Positions 8,662-16,239 of a DNA stretch of 64,000 nt are shown one piece after another (the first letter of the stretch is position 1; each line of letters begins with the position of its first letter). The stretch lies in assembly GCA_041166085.1 (NCBI GenBank), contig JBEEFP010000050.1, positions 78,266-142,265 of the forward strand. Direction: 5' to 3'. Below the pieces are notes generated by a model. That model did no database searches, was not told the origin of the DNA, and saw only the letters and a program-made list of their open reading frames with translations. A program made the translations under genes and the position numbers. The stretch is from JBEEFP01 sp041166085. GTDB taxonomy: Bacteria > Actinomycetota > Acidimicrobiia > Acidimicrobiales > JAFATL01.

Positions 8662-9362
8662 ACGAGCCTCGCAACACCGTGCTCGTCGTGGAGGACGAGG
8701 AGTCCTTCGTCGAAGCCCTCGTGGTCGGGCTCAAGCGCGAAGGCTTCCGCGTCCGCATCGCGCGTGACGGGGTGGAGGCGCTCGAGGTGTTCGACACGGC
8801 CCGGCCCGACGTGGTGCTGCTCGACGTGATGCTGCCGCGCATGTCCGGCGTGGACGTGTGCCGTGAGATGCGCAACCGGTCGCCCCACGTCCCCATCATC
8901 ATGGTCACGGCCAAGGGCTCGGAGATCGACACCGTGGTCGGGCTCGAGGTGGGCGCCGACGACTACGTCACCAAGCCGTACCGGTTGCGCGAGCTGGTGG
9001 CGCGCATCCGCGCCGTGCTCAGGCGCACGCCGAGCGAGGACCAGCTGGCGACGAGCGGCGAGGCGATCAGCGTGGGCGACGTGGCCCTCGATCCCCTGCG
9101 CCACGAGGTGCGGATCCGCGGCGAGGAGGCCGCCCTCCCGCTCAAGGAGTTCGAGCTCCTCGAGTTGCTGCTCGACAACGCCGGTCGTGTGCTCACCCGG
9201 GAGACGATCATCGATCGCGTGTGGGGTCCGCACTACGTCGGCGACACCAAGACACTCGACGTCCACATCAAGCGCCTCCGGGGCAAGATCGAGGACGACC
9301 CCGGCCACCCCACCCGCATCACCACCATCCGCGGGCTCGGGTACCGCTACGAGAAGGCCTGA
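8658..9362 (+). CDS. phoP: PhoP/RegX3-like response regulator
   Basis: OmpR-family DNA-binding regulator paired with the kinase just upstream (ATGA overlap at 8658). The receiver domain has the acidic pocket VVEDEE, the phospho-acceptor in VVLLDVMLPRMSG and the switch Lys in DDYVTKPYRLRELVARI. The C-terminal winged helix ends in the typical DVHIKRLRGKIEDDP and TIRGLGYRYEK. It has 234 residues. It is the likely reader of the PHO box at 2664-2696. Phosphate control is inferred from neighbours; RegX3-type regulators can have wider roles. Confidence 0.92.
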   Translation: MNEPRNTVLVVEDEESFVEALVVGLKREGFRVRIARDGVEALEVFDTARPDVVLLDVMLPRMSGVDVCREMRNRSPHVPIIMVTAKGSEIDTVVGLEVGADDYVTKPYRLRELVARIRAVLRRTPSEDQLATSGEAISVGDVALDPLRHEVRIRGEEAALPLKEFELLELLLDNAGRVLTRETIIDRVWGPHYVGDTKTLDVHIKRLRGKIEDDPGHPTRITTIRGLGYRYEKA

Positions 9363-10107
9363 GCTCGCAGCCCGGCTCGCGGCGGCCGGCTGCGTCGCCT
9401 CGGAGGAGGAAGCGGCCGAGCTGCTCGACGCCGCCACCGACGAGGTCACCCTCGACGCGTGGGTGCGCCGCCGGGAGGACGGGGAGCCGCTGGCGTGGAT
9501 CACCGGCACGATGCAGTTCTGCGGGCGCCCGCTGCGCGTTGCTCCCGGCGTGTACGTACCTCGCATCCAGACCGAGGAGCTGGCCCGCCGCGCCGCCGAC
9601 GTGCTCCCGGCACACGGGCGGGCCGTCGACCTGTGCACCGGTGCGGGAGCGGTGGCCGCCCACCTGCGCGCCACCGTGTCCAGCGCGGCGGTTGTCGGCG
9701 TGGACCTCGACCCGCACGCAGCGGCCTGCGCGCGCGCCAATGGCGTTCCCACACTCGCGAGCGACCTCGACGCCGCGCTGCGCGCGCCCCGCCGCGTCGA
9801 CGTGGTCACCGCGGTCGCGCCCTACGTCCCGACCGCCATGGTGCGCCTGCTCCCGTCAGACGTGCAGCGCTACGAGCCGCGCACCGCCCTCGATGGCGGC
9901 GCCGACGGCCTCGACGTGGTGCGACGGGTCATCACCGCCGCGTCCCGCCTGCTGCGACCGAGTGGCTGGCTGCTCACCGAGGTGGGCGGCGACCAGGACG
10001 CGGCCCTCGCGGCCGCGCTCGCCGACGCCGGCTTCGACGACTTCACACCCTGGCACGACGACGACGGAGACCTCCGCGGCGTGGCCAGCCGGTTCTCGAG
10101 GCAATGA
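9361..10107 (+). CDS. PrmC-related protein-(glutamine-N5) methyltransferase, start codon unclear
   Basis: Class I SAM methyltransferase resembling the PrmC-related family of unknown substrate. The N-terminal helical part (LAARLAAAGCVASEEEA) is followed by GEPLAWITGTMQFCG, the SAM motif VDLCTGAGAVAA and acidic GVDLDPHA. The usual NPPY is replaced by VAPYVP, as in that related family. The family start would lie at or just after the end of the regulator gene, yet no ATG, GTG or TTG occurs in frame there; the first is GTG at 9463, which would remove about 34 conserved residues. The coordinates given cover the conserved open frame. A rare start codon, or a base error near 9361, is possible. The stop lies inside a palindrome. 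Confidence 0.75.
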   Translation, partial: ELAARLAAAGCVASEEEAAELLDAATDEVTLDAWVRRREDGEPLAWITGTMQFCGRPLRVAPGVYVPRIQTEELARRAADVLPAHGRAVDLCTGAGAVAAHLRATVSSAAVVGVDLDPHAAACARANGVPTLASDLDAALRAPRRVDVVTAVAPYVPTAMVRLLPSDVQRYEPRTALDGGADGLDVVRRVITAASRLLRPSGWLLTEVGGDQDAALAAALADAGFDDFTPWHDDDGDLRGVASRFSRQ

Positions 10108-10141
10108 CTCACGGATTCCGTAAGTCATTGCCTCGAGAACC
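10091..10141. repeat. 51-bp near-perfect palindrome, CTCGAG-ended hairpin element 2
   Basis: Arms 10091-10115 and 10117-10141 pair with one mismatch (10110/10122) around a single base at 10116. It shares the CTCGAGG-AAT ends and the GATTC centre with the element at 6707-6751, but the stem between differs and still pairs. It lies between convergent genes and holds the stop codons of both: TGA at 10105-10107 on the plus strand and TGA at 10111-10109 on the minus strand. It may act as a two-way terminator. Confidence 0.9.
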
Positions 10142-10738
10142 AGTGGGGCCCTCGTATTCCGGCATGGTGGCGTGGGTCGGATGGCTGATGCCCTCGCGCT
10201 TGAGCACCTTGATCGCGGTCTGCACGAGGATGCGCAGGTCCGTCAGCACCGACACGTGGTCGACGTACCAGAGGTCGTATGCGAAACGCTCGTCCCATGT
10301 GATGTCGTTGCGCCCCGCAACCTGGGCCTGGCCGGTGATGCCCGGTCGGACGTCATGACGCCGCGCCTGCTCGGGCGTGTAGCGCTCGAGGTAGGACATG
10401 AGCAGTGGGCGCGGCCCCACGAGGCTCATGTCGCCCTTCAACACGTTGACCAACTCGGGCAGCTCGTCGATGCTCGTCTTGCGCAGGAAGCGACCCACTG
10501 GCGTGATGCGTTCCGCGTCGGAGAGGAGGTTGCCGTCCTGGCCCCGCCGGTTCGTCATGGTGCGGAACTTGTAGAGGGTGAAGGGCCGGCCATCGAGGCC
10601 GGGGCGCAGGTGACCGAAGACCACCGGCCATCCCTGCGTGACGAGCAGGACGAGAGCGACGACGGCCAGCAGCGGTGAGAGCACCACGAGGCCGACGGCC
10701 GCGCCCACCACGTCGAGCAGCCGCTTCACCGCCGGCAT
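10109..10738 (-). CDS. Undecaprenyl-phosphate sugar phosphotransferase (bacterial sugar transferase family)
   Basis: Transfers a sugar-1-phosphate to undecaprenyl phosphate, the first step of exopolysaccharide or glycan building. The start is ATG at 10738 (MPAVKRLLDVVGAAVGLVVL), which gives the short single-membrane-helix form of 209 residues. The conserved catalytic core includes YKFRTM, DELPELVNVLKGDMSLVGPRP and RPGITGQAQVAGRNDI. The last ten residues are encoded by the palindrome at 10091-10141. It is divergent from a polysaccharide deacetylase (54 bp between starts), suggesting a shared role in surface glycan making. Confidence 0.93.
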   Translation of the reverse strand: MPAVKRLLDVVGAAVGLVVLSPLLAVVALVLLVTQGWPVVFGHLRPGLDGRPFTLYKFRTMTNRRGQDGNLLSDAERITPVGRFLRKTSIDELPELVNVLKGDMSLVGPRPLLMSYLERYTPEQARRHDVRPGITGQAQVAGRNDITWDERFAYDLWYVDHVSVLTDLRILVQTAIKVLKREGISHPTHATMPEYEGPTGSRGNDLRNP

Positions 10739-10792
10739 GCTACCGGCGCGCCTGAGTCGTCCCAGACCGCCGGCGTCGCCCAGACTGGAGCC

Positions 10793-11620
10793 ATGGCACG
10801 GAGCCGGGCCCGGCAACTGGCCCTCGGAGGCGTGAAGGTGGCGGCCGCGGCGGCCGACCGCGTCCGGCCCGCCAAGCCCGGTGTGGTCGTGCTCCTCTAC
10901 CACCGGGTCGGACGACGCTCGACGGTCGAGGTCGACCTGCCCCGCGGCCTGTTCGCCGACCAGATGGCCGCCATCGCGGGCCGCGCCGTCACCCTCGACA
11001 CCGCCCTCGACGCGCTGGCCGGCCCGCCGCCCGCCGGTGGCGCACCGGGGCCCGTCGTGGTCACCTTCGACGACGGCACCGCCGACTTCGTCGACGAGGC
11101 GCTGCCCGTGCTCGTCGAGCACCGAGTGCCTGCGCTGCTCTATGTCGCGACGGCGTTCATCGAGGACGGTCGGTCCTTCCCTGATGCAGGGGCGCCCGCG
11201 TCGTGGGCAGGATTGGCCGACGCCGTCTCCACCGGCCTCGTGACCCTCGGCTCCCACACCCACACCCACGCCTTGCTCGATCGCGCCGAGCGAGACGACG
11301 TGGTCGACGAGCTCGACCGCTCCCGCCAACTGCTGCAGGACCGCCTCGGCATGGCCGTCGACCACTTCGCCTATCCCAAGGCCGTCGCCGGCTCCCCCGC
11401 CGCCGACGCCGAGGTGCGGGCCCGGTTCCGCTCCGCGTCTCTGGCGGGCACGCGCGCCAACCCGTACGGCGCCACCGACCCGTACCGGCTGGCCCGCTCG
11501 CCCATCCAGGTCAGCGACGGCATGCGCTGGTTCGCGGCCAAGGTGGCGGGTGGCATGGTGCTCGAGGACCGGTTGCGCCAGGTCCTCAACCGCGGCCGCT
11601 ACGCGGGCGCCGTCACCTGA
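10793..11620 (+). CDS. Polysaccharide deacetylase family protein (NodB fold)
   Basis: Carbohydrate esterase 4-like protein of 275 residues. The metal-binding motif 1 is seen as VTFDDGTADF and motif 2 as SHTHTHALL; the domain opens with VVVLLYHRVG. The N-terminus (ARSRARQLALGGVKVAAAAADRV) is not a clear cleavable signal, so it may act in the cytoplasm or be membrane associated. It probably trims N-acetyl groups from a lipid-linked or surface glycan, given the divergent sugar phosphotransferase. A hairpin follows at 11635-11678. Confidence 0.88.
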   Translation: MARSRARQLALGGVKVAAAAADRVRPAKPGVVVLLYHRVGRRSTVEVDLPRGLFADQMAAIAGRAVTLDTALDALAGPPPAGGAPGPVVVTFDDGTADFVDEALPVLVEHRVPALLYVATAFIEDGRSFPDAGAPASWAGLADAVSTGLVTLGSHTHTHALLDRAERDDVVDELDRSRQLLQDRLGMAVDHFAYPKAVAGSPAADAEVRARFRSASLAGTRANPYGATDPYRLARSPIQVSDGMRWFAAKVAGGMVLEDRLRQVLNRGRYAGAVT

Positions 11621-11634
11621 ACCTGCATGGGTAC

Positions 11635-11678
11635 TTGTGTGCATTGACCGGGGCTATGGCCGGGGTCATTGCACACAA
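11635..11678 (+). terminator. Hairpin downstream of the deacetylase gene
   Basis: TTGTGTGCATTGACC (11635-11649) pairs with GGTCATTGCACACAA (11664-11678) at 14 of 15 positions, loop of 14 nt rich in G and C. It begins 15 nt after the deacetylase stop and has no T-run, so it may be a Rho-assisted or bidirectional stop. It also lies 18 nt before the next GTG start. Confidence 0.6.
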
Positions 11679-11696
11679 CGGTGGCAAGCTCTCGGG

Positions 11697-12221
11697 GTGA
11701 CGAAGGAGCGCTCCGGCGGTGACGTCCCCCTCGGCGTGCATCAGGTCATCGAGTACCTCATGGCGGGGTTCGCGCTGGTGTCCATCGCGCGGATCGAGCC
11801 GAAGTCGGCGCCCCTGTGCGCTGGCGCGGCCGCGATGCTGGCGTTGCTGGCCGGGCTGAGCGGAGGCCGCGCGGGCGTCGTGCGGATCGTCGGACCGAGG
11901 CTGCACCGCGTCCTCGACTACGTCGCCGCCGCCGCCCTCGCCACCAGTCCATGGTGGTCCGGGGTCGGTTGGGGCGGCGGCGGTGTCTGGGTCGTCGAGT
12001 CGCTGGCGGTCGTGGTGGTGTGGCTGGCGCGCGCGACGTCCTACCGACGCCGCCCGCCCGAGCCGCCCCAACCGCCCGCCCCGCCCGAGCCGCGTCGCGC
12101 TGCCACACCGACCGTCGCCGCCACTGCCCGGACGGCGGGACGACTGGCGGGCGTGGTCGGCCGCAAGGGCCCGCGCGCCGCTGGTGTCGCGGTCGGTCGG
12201 ATCAAGAAGCGCAAACGCTGA
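11697..12221 (+). CDS. Small membrane protein with basic Pro-rich tail, unknown function
   Basis: It has 174 residues and starts at GTG 11697 (VTKERSGGDVPLGVHQ). The N-terminal 95 residues contain hydrophobic stretches (LMAGFALVSIARI, CAGAAAMLALLAGLSGG, VAAAALATSPWW, VESLAVVVVWLA), followed by a Pro/Arg-rich segment and a strongly basic end (GRIKKRKR). No family is recognised with certainty; it resembles small SPW-repeat-like actinobacterial membrane proteins in layout only. It stands alone, convergent with the EAL gene at 12238. Confidence 0.6.
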   Translation: MTKERSGGDVPLGVHQVIEYLMAGFALVSIARIEPKSAPLCAGAAAMLALLAGLSGGRAGVVRIVGPRLHRVLDYVAAAALATSPWWSGVGWGGGGVWVVESLAVVVVWLARATSYRRRPPEPPQPPAPPEPRRAATPTVAATARTAGRLAGVVGRKGPRAAGVAVGRIKKRKR

Positions 12222-12237
12222 ACGGCCAGCGCGGGCG

Positions 12238-13920
12238 CTAGGACGAGGTGCCGAAGCGGGCGTCGGTCCGCAGCATGACGGCGAGCTCGTCGGGTGGCAG
12301 CGGGGCCGCGAACAGGTAGCCCTGGGCACGGTCGCAGCCGAGCTGGCGGAGGGCGGCGAGCTGTCCTGGCGTCTCGACGCCCTCGCCCACCGTCTCCAGC
12401 TCGAGGGCGCGCGCCAGTCCGACGACCGCGGCGGCGACCGCCCGGTCGACAGACCGGTGCTCGAGCCCGGCGACGAAGGCGCGGTCGACCTTCAGCGCGT
12501 CGATCGGGAACCGGGTCAGGTAGCTGAGCGACGAGTAGCCCGTGCCGAAGTCATCGACGGCGAGCGTCACGCCCCGGTCGTGGATGCGCTGCAGCACCTC
12601 GACCACACCCGGGTCCATGAGCACGGACTCGGTGATCTCGAGCCGCAGCCGATCCGGTCCCATCGTCTCCAACGCGGCGTCGATGTGCTGCTCCAACCGG
12701 CGGTCGGCGAGCTGGGCGACCGACACGTTCACGGACAGCTCCAACGACCCGACGTCGATTCCCTGCGCGCTCCAACGCTCGAACTGGCGGGCGGCCTCGC
12801 GCAGCACCCACGCGCCGAGTGGGTTGATCAGGCCCGTCTCCTCGGCGAGGGGGATGAAGGCGGCAGGCGGCACGAGGCCGACGCCAGGACGCTGCCACCG
12901 CACCAGCGCCTCCAGGCCGACCAGCCGCCCGGTCGTCAGATCGACGATGGGTTGGTAGTGCAGCAGCAGCTCGGAGCGCTCGAGGGCCTGTCGAAGCGCG
13001 TGCTCCATCTCGAAGCGATCCAACCGGAGGGTGCCCATGTCGGACTCGTAGACCGCGACGCCGCCCGGGCCGCGACTCTTGGCCGCCTTCATGGCCGTCT
13101 CCGCCTGTGACAGCAGGGCACCCGGGTCACCCGCGCCGGCGTCACTCCACGACGCGCCGAGGCTGCACGTGAGATGCACCTCCTGCCCGGCGACGACAAA
13201 CGGCTCGCTCGACGCCTCCCGCAGCCGCTCCATGATCGGGCCGAGGTCCGTGGCCTGGGCCATGCCGTCACAGAGCACGACGAACGTGTCGCCCGCGAAC
13301 CGGGCGACGGTGTCGGACGGACGCACGCTGGCGACGCATCGCCACCCGAGGTCGAGCAGGATCCGGTCCCCCGCCTCGTAGCCCAGGCTCTCGTTGACAT
13401 GCCCGAGGCGGTCCACCCCGAGGAACAACACGGCGACGAAGCCGCCCTGACGCTGCGCCCGGGCCAACGCCATCCGGCACCGGTCGAGCAGCAGGGGCCG
13501 GGTCGGGAGCTGCGTCTGCGGATCCTGGAGGGCGAAGGGCGGCAGCGCATCGTCGCCGTCGAAGGCCCAGCCGGCGGGGACGGCCACGCCGGCGACTCCC
13601 CCTTCGACGCCGGGACCGAAGGAGACGTCGAACCAGCGGCCTCCAGCGCGAGCTCGTTCCCGCACCGTCTCGCCGTCAACCGCGCGACGCACGATGCGCT
13701 GGAGCTCGGGGTGCGATGCCAGCACATCGAGCAGGCTCCGTCCGAGGATGTCGGGAGTGAGGGCGAGGGTGGCCAGCGCCTCGCCGTCTGCGAGCACACA
13801 GTGCCCCCGGCGATCAGCGGCGAGGACGACGAGCGCCCCACGACCGACGGCGGTCCGGACCATGGCTGCGTAGCGCGCCGCCCCTGGATCCGTCGCCGGC
13901 GCCCGTCGTCCCCGCCACAC
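12238..13920 (-). CDS. PAS-GGDEF(degenerate)-EAL protein, likely c-di-GMP phosphodiesterase
   Basis: Likely breaks down cyclic di-GMP. It has 560 residues from GTG 13920, 8 nt after the stop of the upstream small gene; ATG 13863 is an alternative start. A PAS-like region (about 20-115) comes first, then a GGDEF domain whose signature reads AGDTF, so cyclase activity is doubtful. The EAL domain keeps the catalytic and metal residues: EALVRW, NVSVAQL, LEITESV, DDFGTGYSS, LKVDRAF, EGVET and RAQGYLF. No membrane helix is seen, so it is cytosolic. The degenerate GGDEF may bind GTP as a regulator, as known for some EAL proteins. Confidence 0.88.
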   Translation of the reverse strand: MWRGRRAPATDPGAARYAAMVRTAVGRGALVVLAADRRGHCVLADGEALATLALTPDILGRSLLDVLASHPELQRIVRRAVDGETVRERARAGGRWFDVSFGPGVEGGVAGVAVPAGWAFDGDDALPPFALQDPQTQLPTRPLLLDRCRMALARAQRQGGFVAVLFLGVDRLGHVNESLGYEAGDRILLDLGWRCVASVRPSDTVARFAGDTFVVLCDGMAQATDLGPIMERLREASSEPFVVAGQEVHLTCSLGASWSDAGAGDPGALLSQAETAMKAAKSRGPGGVAVYESDMGTLRLDRFEMEHALRQALERSELLLHYQPIVDLTTGRLVGLEALVRWQRPGVGLVPPAAFIPLAEETGLINPLGAWVLREAARQFERWSAQGIDVGSLELSVNVSVAQLADRRLEQHIDAALETMGPDRLRLEITESVLMDPGVVEVLQRIHDRGVTLAVDDFGTGYSSLSYLTRFPIDALKVDRAFVAGLEHRSVDRAVAAAVVGLARALELETVGEGVETPGQLAALRQLGCDRAQGYLFAAPLPPDELAVMLRTDARFGTSS

Positions 13921-13928
13921 GATCGGCT

Positions 13929-14177
13929 CTACGCCCCCGCCCCAGCCGACGGCGCGTTCGCCCCGTGCACCCGTTGCCACTCGCGCACCCGGTCTGCCCA
14001 GCGTCCTGCGTGGTCGGCCACGACGGGATGAGCGCCGTGGAGGAGTGCCAACCTCGCCCACGCCTCGATGGTCGCGGGGGCGGCCAGGTCGCAACCCCGC
14101 ACCACGAACACGGGCTCGTCGTCACCGACGACGCCGAAGCCCAGCGGGTCGGTCGTCCGCCGCTCGGCCCGGCTCAA
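13929..14177 (-). CDS. Small hypothetical protein coupled to a secreted peptide gene
   Basis: 82 residues starting at TTG 14177, which overlaps the TGA of the preceding peptide gene (TTGA). The frame is open to TAG at 13929, just before the EAL gene. Content such as LGFGVVGDDEPVFVVRGCDL and a Trp-containing helix (RWADRVREWQRVHG) looks like a folded protein, but I recognise no family. The TTGA overlap and tight packing suggest an operon of peptide, this protein and the EAL protein. The assignment rests on position and open frame only. Confidence 0.5.
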   Translation of the reverse strand: MSRAERRTTDPLGFGVVGDDEPVFVVRGCDLAAPATIEAWARLALLHGAHPVVADHAGRWADRVREWQRVHGANAPSAGAGA

Positions 14178-14341
14178 TCGAACGGGCAGACGGTCGCCGA
14201 CGGAGGATTGGGGCTGCCGTTCTCGACGGTCACCGTGTAGCAGGGGCCCGCCGACGCCGGGCCGGCCACGACGGCGAAGAGTCCGAATATCGCTGTCGCG
14301 GCCACCATCATCCGCACCGCGTGCCTGCGCATCCCTTGCAT
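14174..14341 (-). CDS. 55-residue secreted cysteine-pair peptide
   Basis: ATG at 14341 has AGGAGG 6 nt upstream, one of the best ribosome sites in the window. The product begins with a Sec signal (MQGMRRHAVRMMVAATAIFG, then LFAVVAGPASA) with a clear AxA cleavage point after residue 31. The mature part would be about 24 residues with two cysteines (GPCYTV and TVCPFD) 18 positions apart, able to form one disulfide loop. I recognise no family. It is divergent from the gene for a sigma factor with a membrane-spanning tail (14487), and the two may share control. Confidence 0.75.
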   Translation of the reverse strand: MQGMRRHAVRMMVAATAIFGLFAVVAGPASAGPCYTVTVENGSPNPPSATVCPFD

Positions 14342-14486
14342 TGACGTCCTCCTGATCGGGTTCGGGACGCAAACGCTCAGCGGCGCTGCTGATTACAGGA
14401 CAGGCCGACGAGAGAGGAGTTCGGCCCTCGGAGGGCGAAGAACGTTCACAGGGGGCCGGCTCCGAATCAGTTGGTGGGGAGCACGC

Positions 14487-15413
14487 ATGTCGGCCAGCGC
14501 AGTGCAACCGAGCAGCCCGGCCATCGACGTCGGGCGTGAGTGGGGCTTCGTCCGCCGCGAGCTGCTGCGGGTGCTCTCGGCCCGCCAGGTGCCGCACGCC
14601 GACGCCGAGGACATCGTGCAGGAGGTCGCCCTACGCGCCCTCGTCCACCCGGAGGGGTTTCGCACCAGGCCGGACCTGGCGCGGTGGTCGTGGCGCGTGG
14701 CATGGCGACTGCGCATTGACGGCGTGCGCAGCGCCGCGCACATCGACGCCTCGCCCGCGCCGGACCTGCCGGGGCCGGAGGACACCGCCAGGCTGGTGGA
14801 GGGACGGCTCGCCCTCGACACTGTCCTCGCCGGGTTCACCCGGCTGTCCGCGACGGACCGCACCGCCCTCTTCGAGGCGCCCGCGCCGGACGCGTCCCGT
14901 CAAGAAGCGGTTCGCCTCGCCGTCCGACGACACCGCGCCCGCGCCCGGCTGACTCGACTCGTGGGTGGCCTGCCCACCGCATGGCTCGGGGTCACCGCGC
15001 ACCTGCGACGGCTGCGGGTACGGACGCGGCCGCAGGTGACGCTCACCGCGCTCCCTGTCGCCTTCCTCGTTGCCGTGCAGCTCGGCGTCGTGGTCCTCGG
15101 CCTGCCCGACCGCGGTCCGCACACCACGGGGAAGCCGGGATGGTCGTCGGCGGTGCTGACGCAGGACACGCGAGCGGCGACGCCGACGCGTCCGCGCGTG
15201 GCGCTAAGCCCCGAACCCCCCTCCAGGGCGGCGGCCCGCCCGTCCGCCTCGACCGTTGCCGTCATCCCGCTGGGCGACGGCCTCCGAGTCAAGGTGACGA
15301 CCGAGGACAGGACCGACCCGCCTACCGCCTGCCTGCGCAACGTCGCCATCATCGGCCAGATCTGTCTCGACCGGCCCGGTCCCGCTCTCCCTGTTCCGCC
15401 CATCGCGCCGTGA
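14487..15413 (+). CDS. Sigma-70 region 2-like protein with membrane-spanning C-terminal extension
   Basis: 308 residues. The N-terminal part resembles sigma-70 region 2 of ECF factors (WGFVRRELLRVLSARQVPH, then DAEDIVQEVALRALV and WSWRVAWRLRIDGVRS). A region 4 equivalent (TRLSATDRTALFEA) is weak and lacks an obvious helix-turn-helix. After it a hydrophobic helix (LPVAFLVAVQLGVVVLGL, near residue 200) is followed by a Pro/Ser/Thr-rich outer segment with two cysteines near the end (TACLRNVAIIGQICLD). GGGGAG lies 6 nt before the ATG. It could be a membrane-held sigma factor released by proteolysis, or a sensor that no longer acts as a sigma factor. No separate anti-sigma gene is adjacent. Confidence 0.7.
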   Translation: MSASAVQPSSPAIDVGREWGFVRRELLRVLSARQVPHADAEDIVQEVALRALVHPEGFRTRPDLARWSWRVAWRLRIDGVRSAAHIDASPAPDLPGPEDTARLVEGRLALDTVLAGFTRLSATDRTALFEAPAPDASRQEAVRLAVRRHRARARLTRLVGGLPTAWLGVTAHLRRLRVRTRPQVTLTALPVAFLVAVQLGVVVLGLPDRGPHTTGKPGWSSAVLTQDTRAATPTRPRVALSPEPPSRAAARPSASTVAVIPLGDGLRVKVTTEDRTDPPTACLRNVAIIGQICLDRPGPALPVPPIAP

Positions 15414-15420
15414 GCGGCAC

Positions 15421-15939
15421 TCAGTCGACGCGATCGACCACCATCAGCCGGCACGGGCCGCCGGGTTCGTCCACCACGCCGACGAAGCGGAACCCAGCGC
15501 GCTCCAGGGCGCGCCACGACGCCACGTTCGCGGCGTAGGGCGCAGCGCAGGCTTGCGTCCACTCGGGATGCCCACCGAGCACCACGTCGCGGACGAACGC
15601 CTCGATGGCCGACGAGCCGATGCCGCGCCGACGATCGGCGGGCTCACCGACGAGGTAGTCGATCCCGGCTGCGGTGCTGTGCACACCGAGGGCGCGCCAG
15701 GGCGCGGTCTCCTCGGGCTCGTCGACAACCGCCCAGCACTGGATCCATCCGACGTCGCGCCCGTCGACCGCGAAGATCCAGTACTCGACCGGATCAGTGC
15801 ACGCAGAGCCGTACTCGCGCACCACCGCATCCCACGACACGTCGTCGCCTTCCCACCACTCCACCACCCCGGGCTCGTTGAGCCAGCGGTGCAACATCGC
15901 GAGGTCGTCGTCGGTCAGGCGACGGAACGTCACCTCCAT
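15421..15939 (-). CDS. GNAT acetyltransferase resembling aminoglycoside 6'-N-acetyltransferases
   Basis: 172-residue N-acetyltransferase of the AAC(6')-like GNAT group, which moves acetyl from acetyl-CoA to an amine. Family signs are the beginning VTFRRLTDDDLAMLHRWLNEP, the GIDYLVGEPADRRRGIGSSAI acetyl-CoA loop, and the ending NVASWRALERAGFRFVG. Similar chromosomal genes are common in actinobacteria and many do not give drug resistance, so substrate is open. It ends the minus-strand group that starts with the flavoprotein at 17951, 9 nt after the zinc-finger gene. Confidence 0.88.
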   Translation of the reverse strand: MEVTFRRLTDDDLAMLHRWLNEPGVVEWWEGDDVSWDAVVREYGSACTDPVEYWIFAVDGRDVGWIQCWAVVDEPEETAPWRALGVHSTAAGIDYLVGEPADRRRGIGSSAIEAFVRDVVLGGHPEWTQACAAPYAANVASWRALERAGFRFVGVVDEPGGPCRLMVVDRVD

Positions 15940-15948
15940 GCAGCGCGT

Positions 15949-16239
15949 CTACGGGTGCGCGAACGACGGCGCGTCCTCGACCTCGAATGCGAGGTCGTCC
16001 ACGTAGCAGAACCACCAGTCCTCGCCCGGCTCGTAGGACTGGATGATCGGATGGCCGTCGGCGTGGAAGTGTGCGGTGGCGTGGCGATTCGGCGAGTTGT
16101 CGCAGCACCCGACGTGGCCGCACGACATGCACACACGAAGGTGCACCCAGCGTCCACCGATCTTGAGGCAGTCCTCGCACCCTTCGCTGCTCGGGGTGAC
16201 GTCGGCCACCTGATCGAGGTGGGTGCAGCTCTGGCTCAT
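15949..16239 (-). CDS. UBP-type zinc finger protein
   Basis: 96 residues with the ZnF-UBP pattern: CTHLDQV, CEDCLKIGGRWVHLRVCMSCGHVGCCD, and HATAHFHADGHPIIQS. Bacterial versions bind zinc through these Cys/His ligands; their role is not established. The gene overlaps the end of the flavoprotein gene by 4 nt (ATGA), so the two are made together. Pairing of a UBP zinc finger with a TrxR-like flavoprotein in one operon suggests a shared redox task, but that is inference. Length and ligands look complete. Confidence 0.92.
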   Translation of the reverse strand: MSQSCTHLDQVADVTPSSEGCEDCLKIGGRWVHLRVCMSCGHVGCCDNSPNRHATAHFHADGHPIIQSYEPGEDWWFCYVDDLAFEVEDAPSFAHP

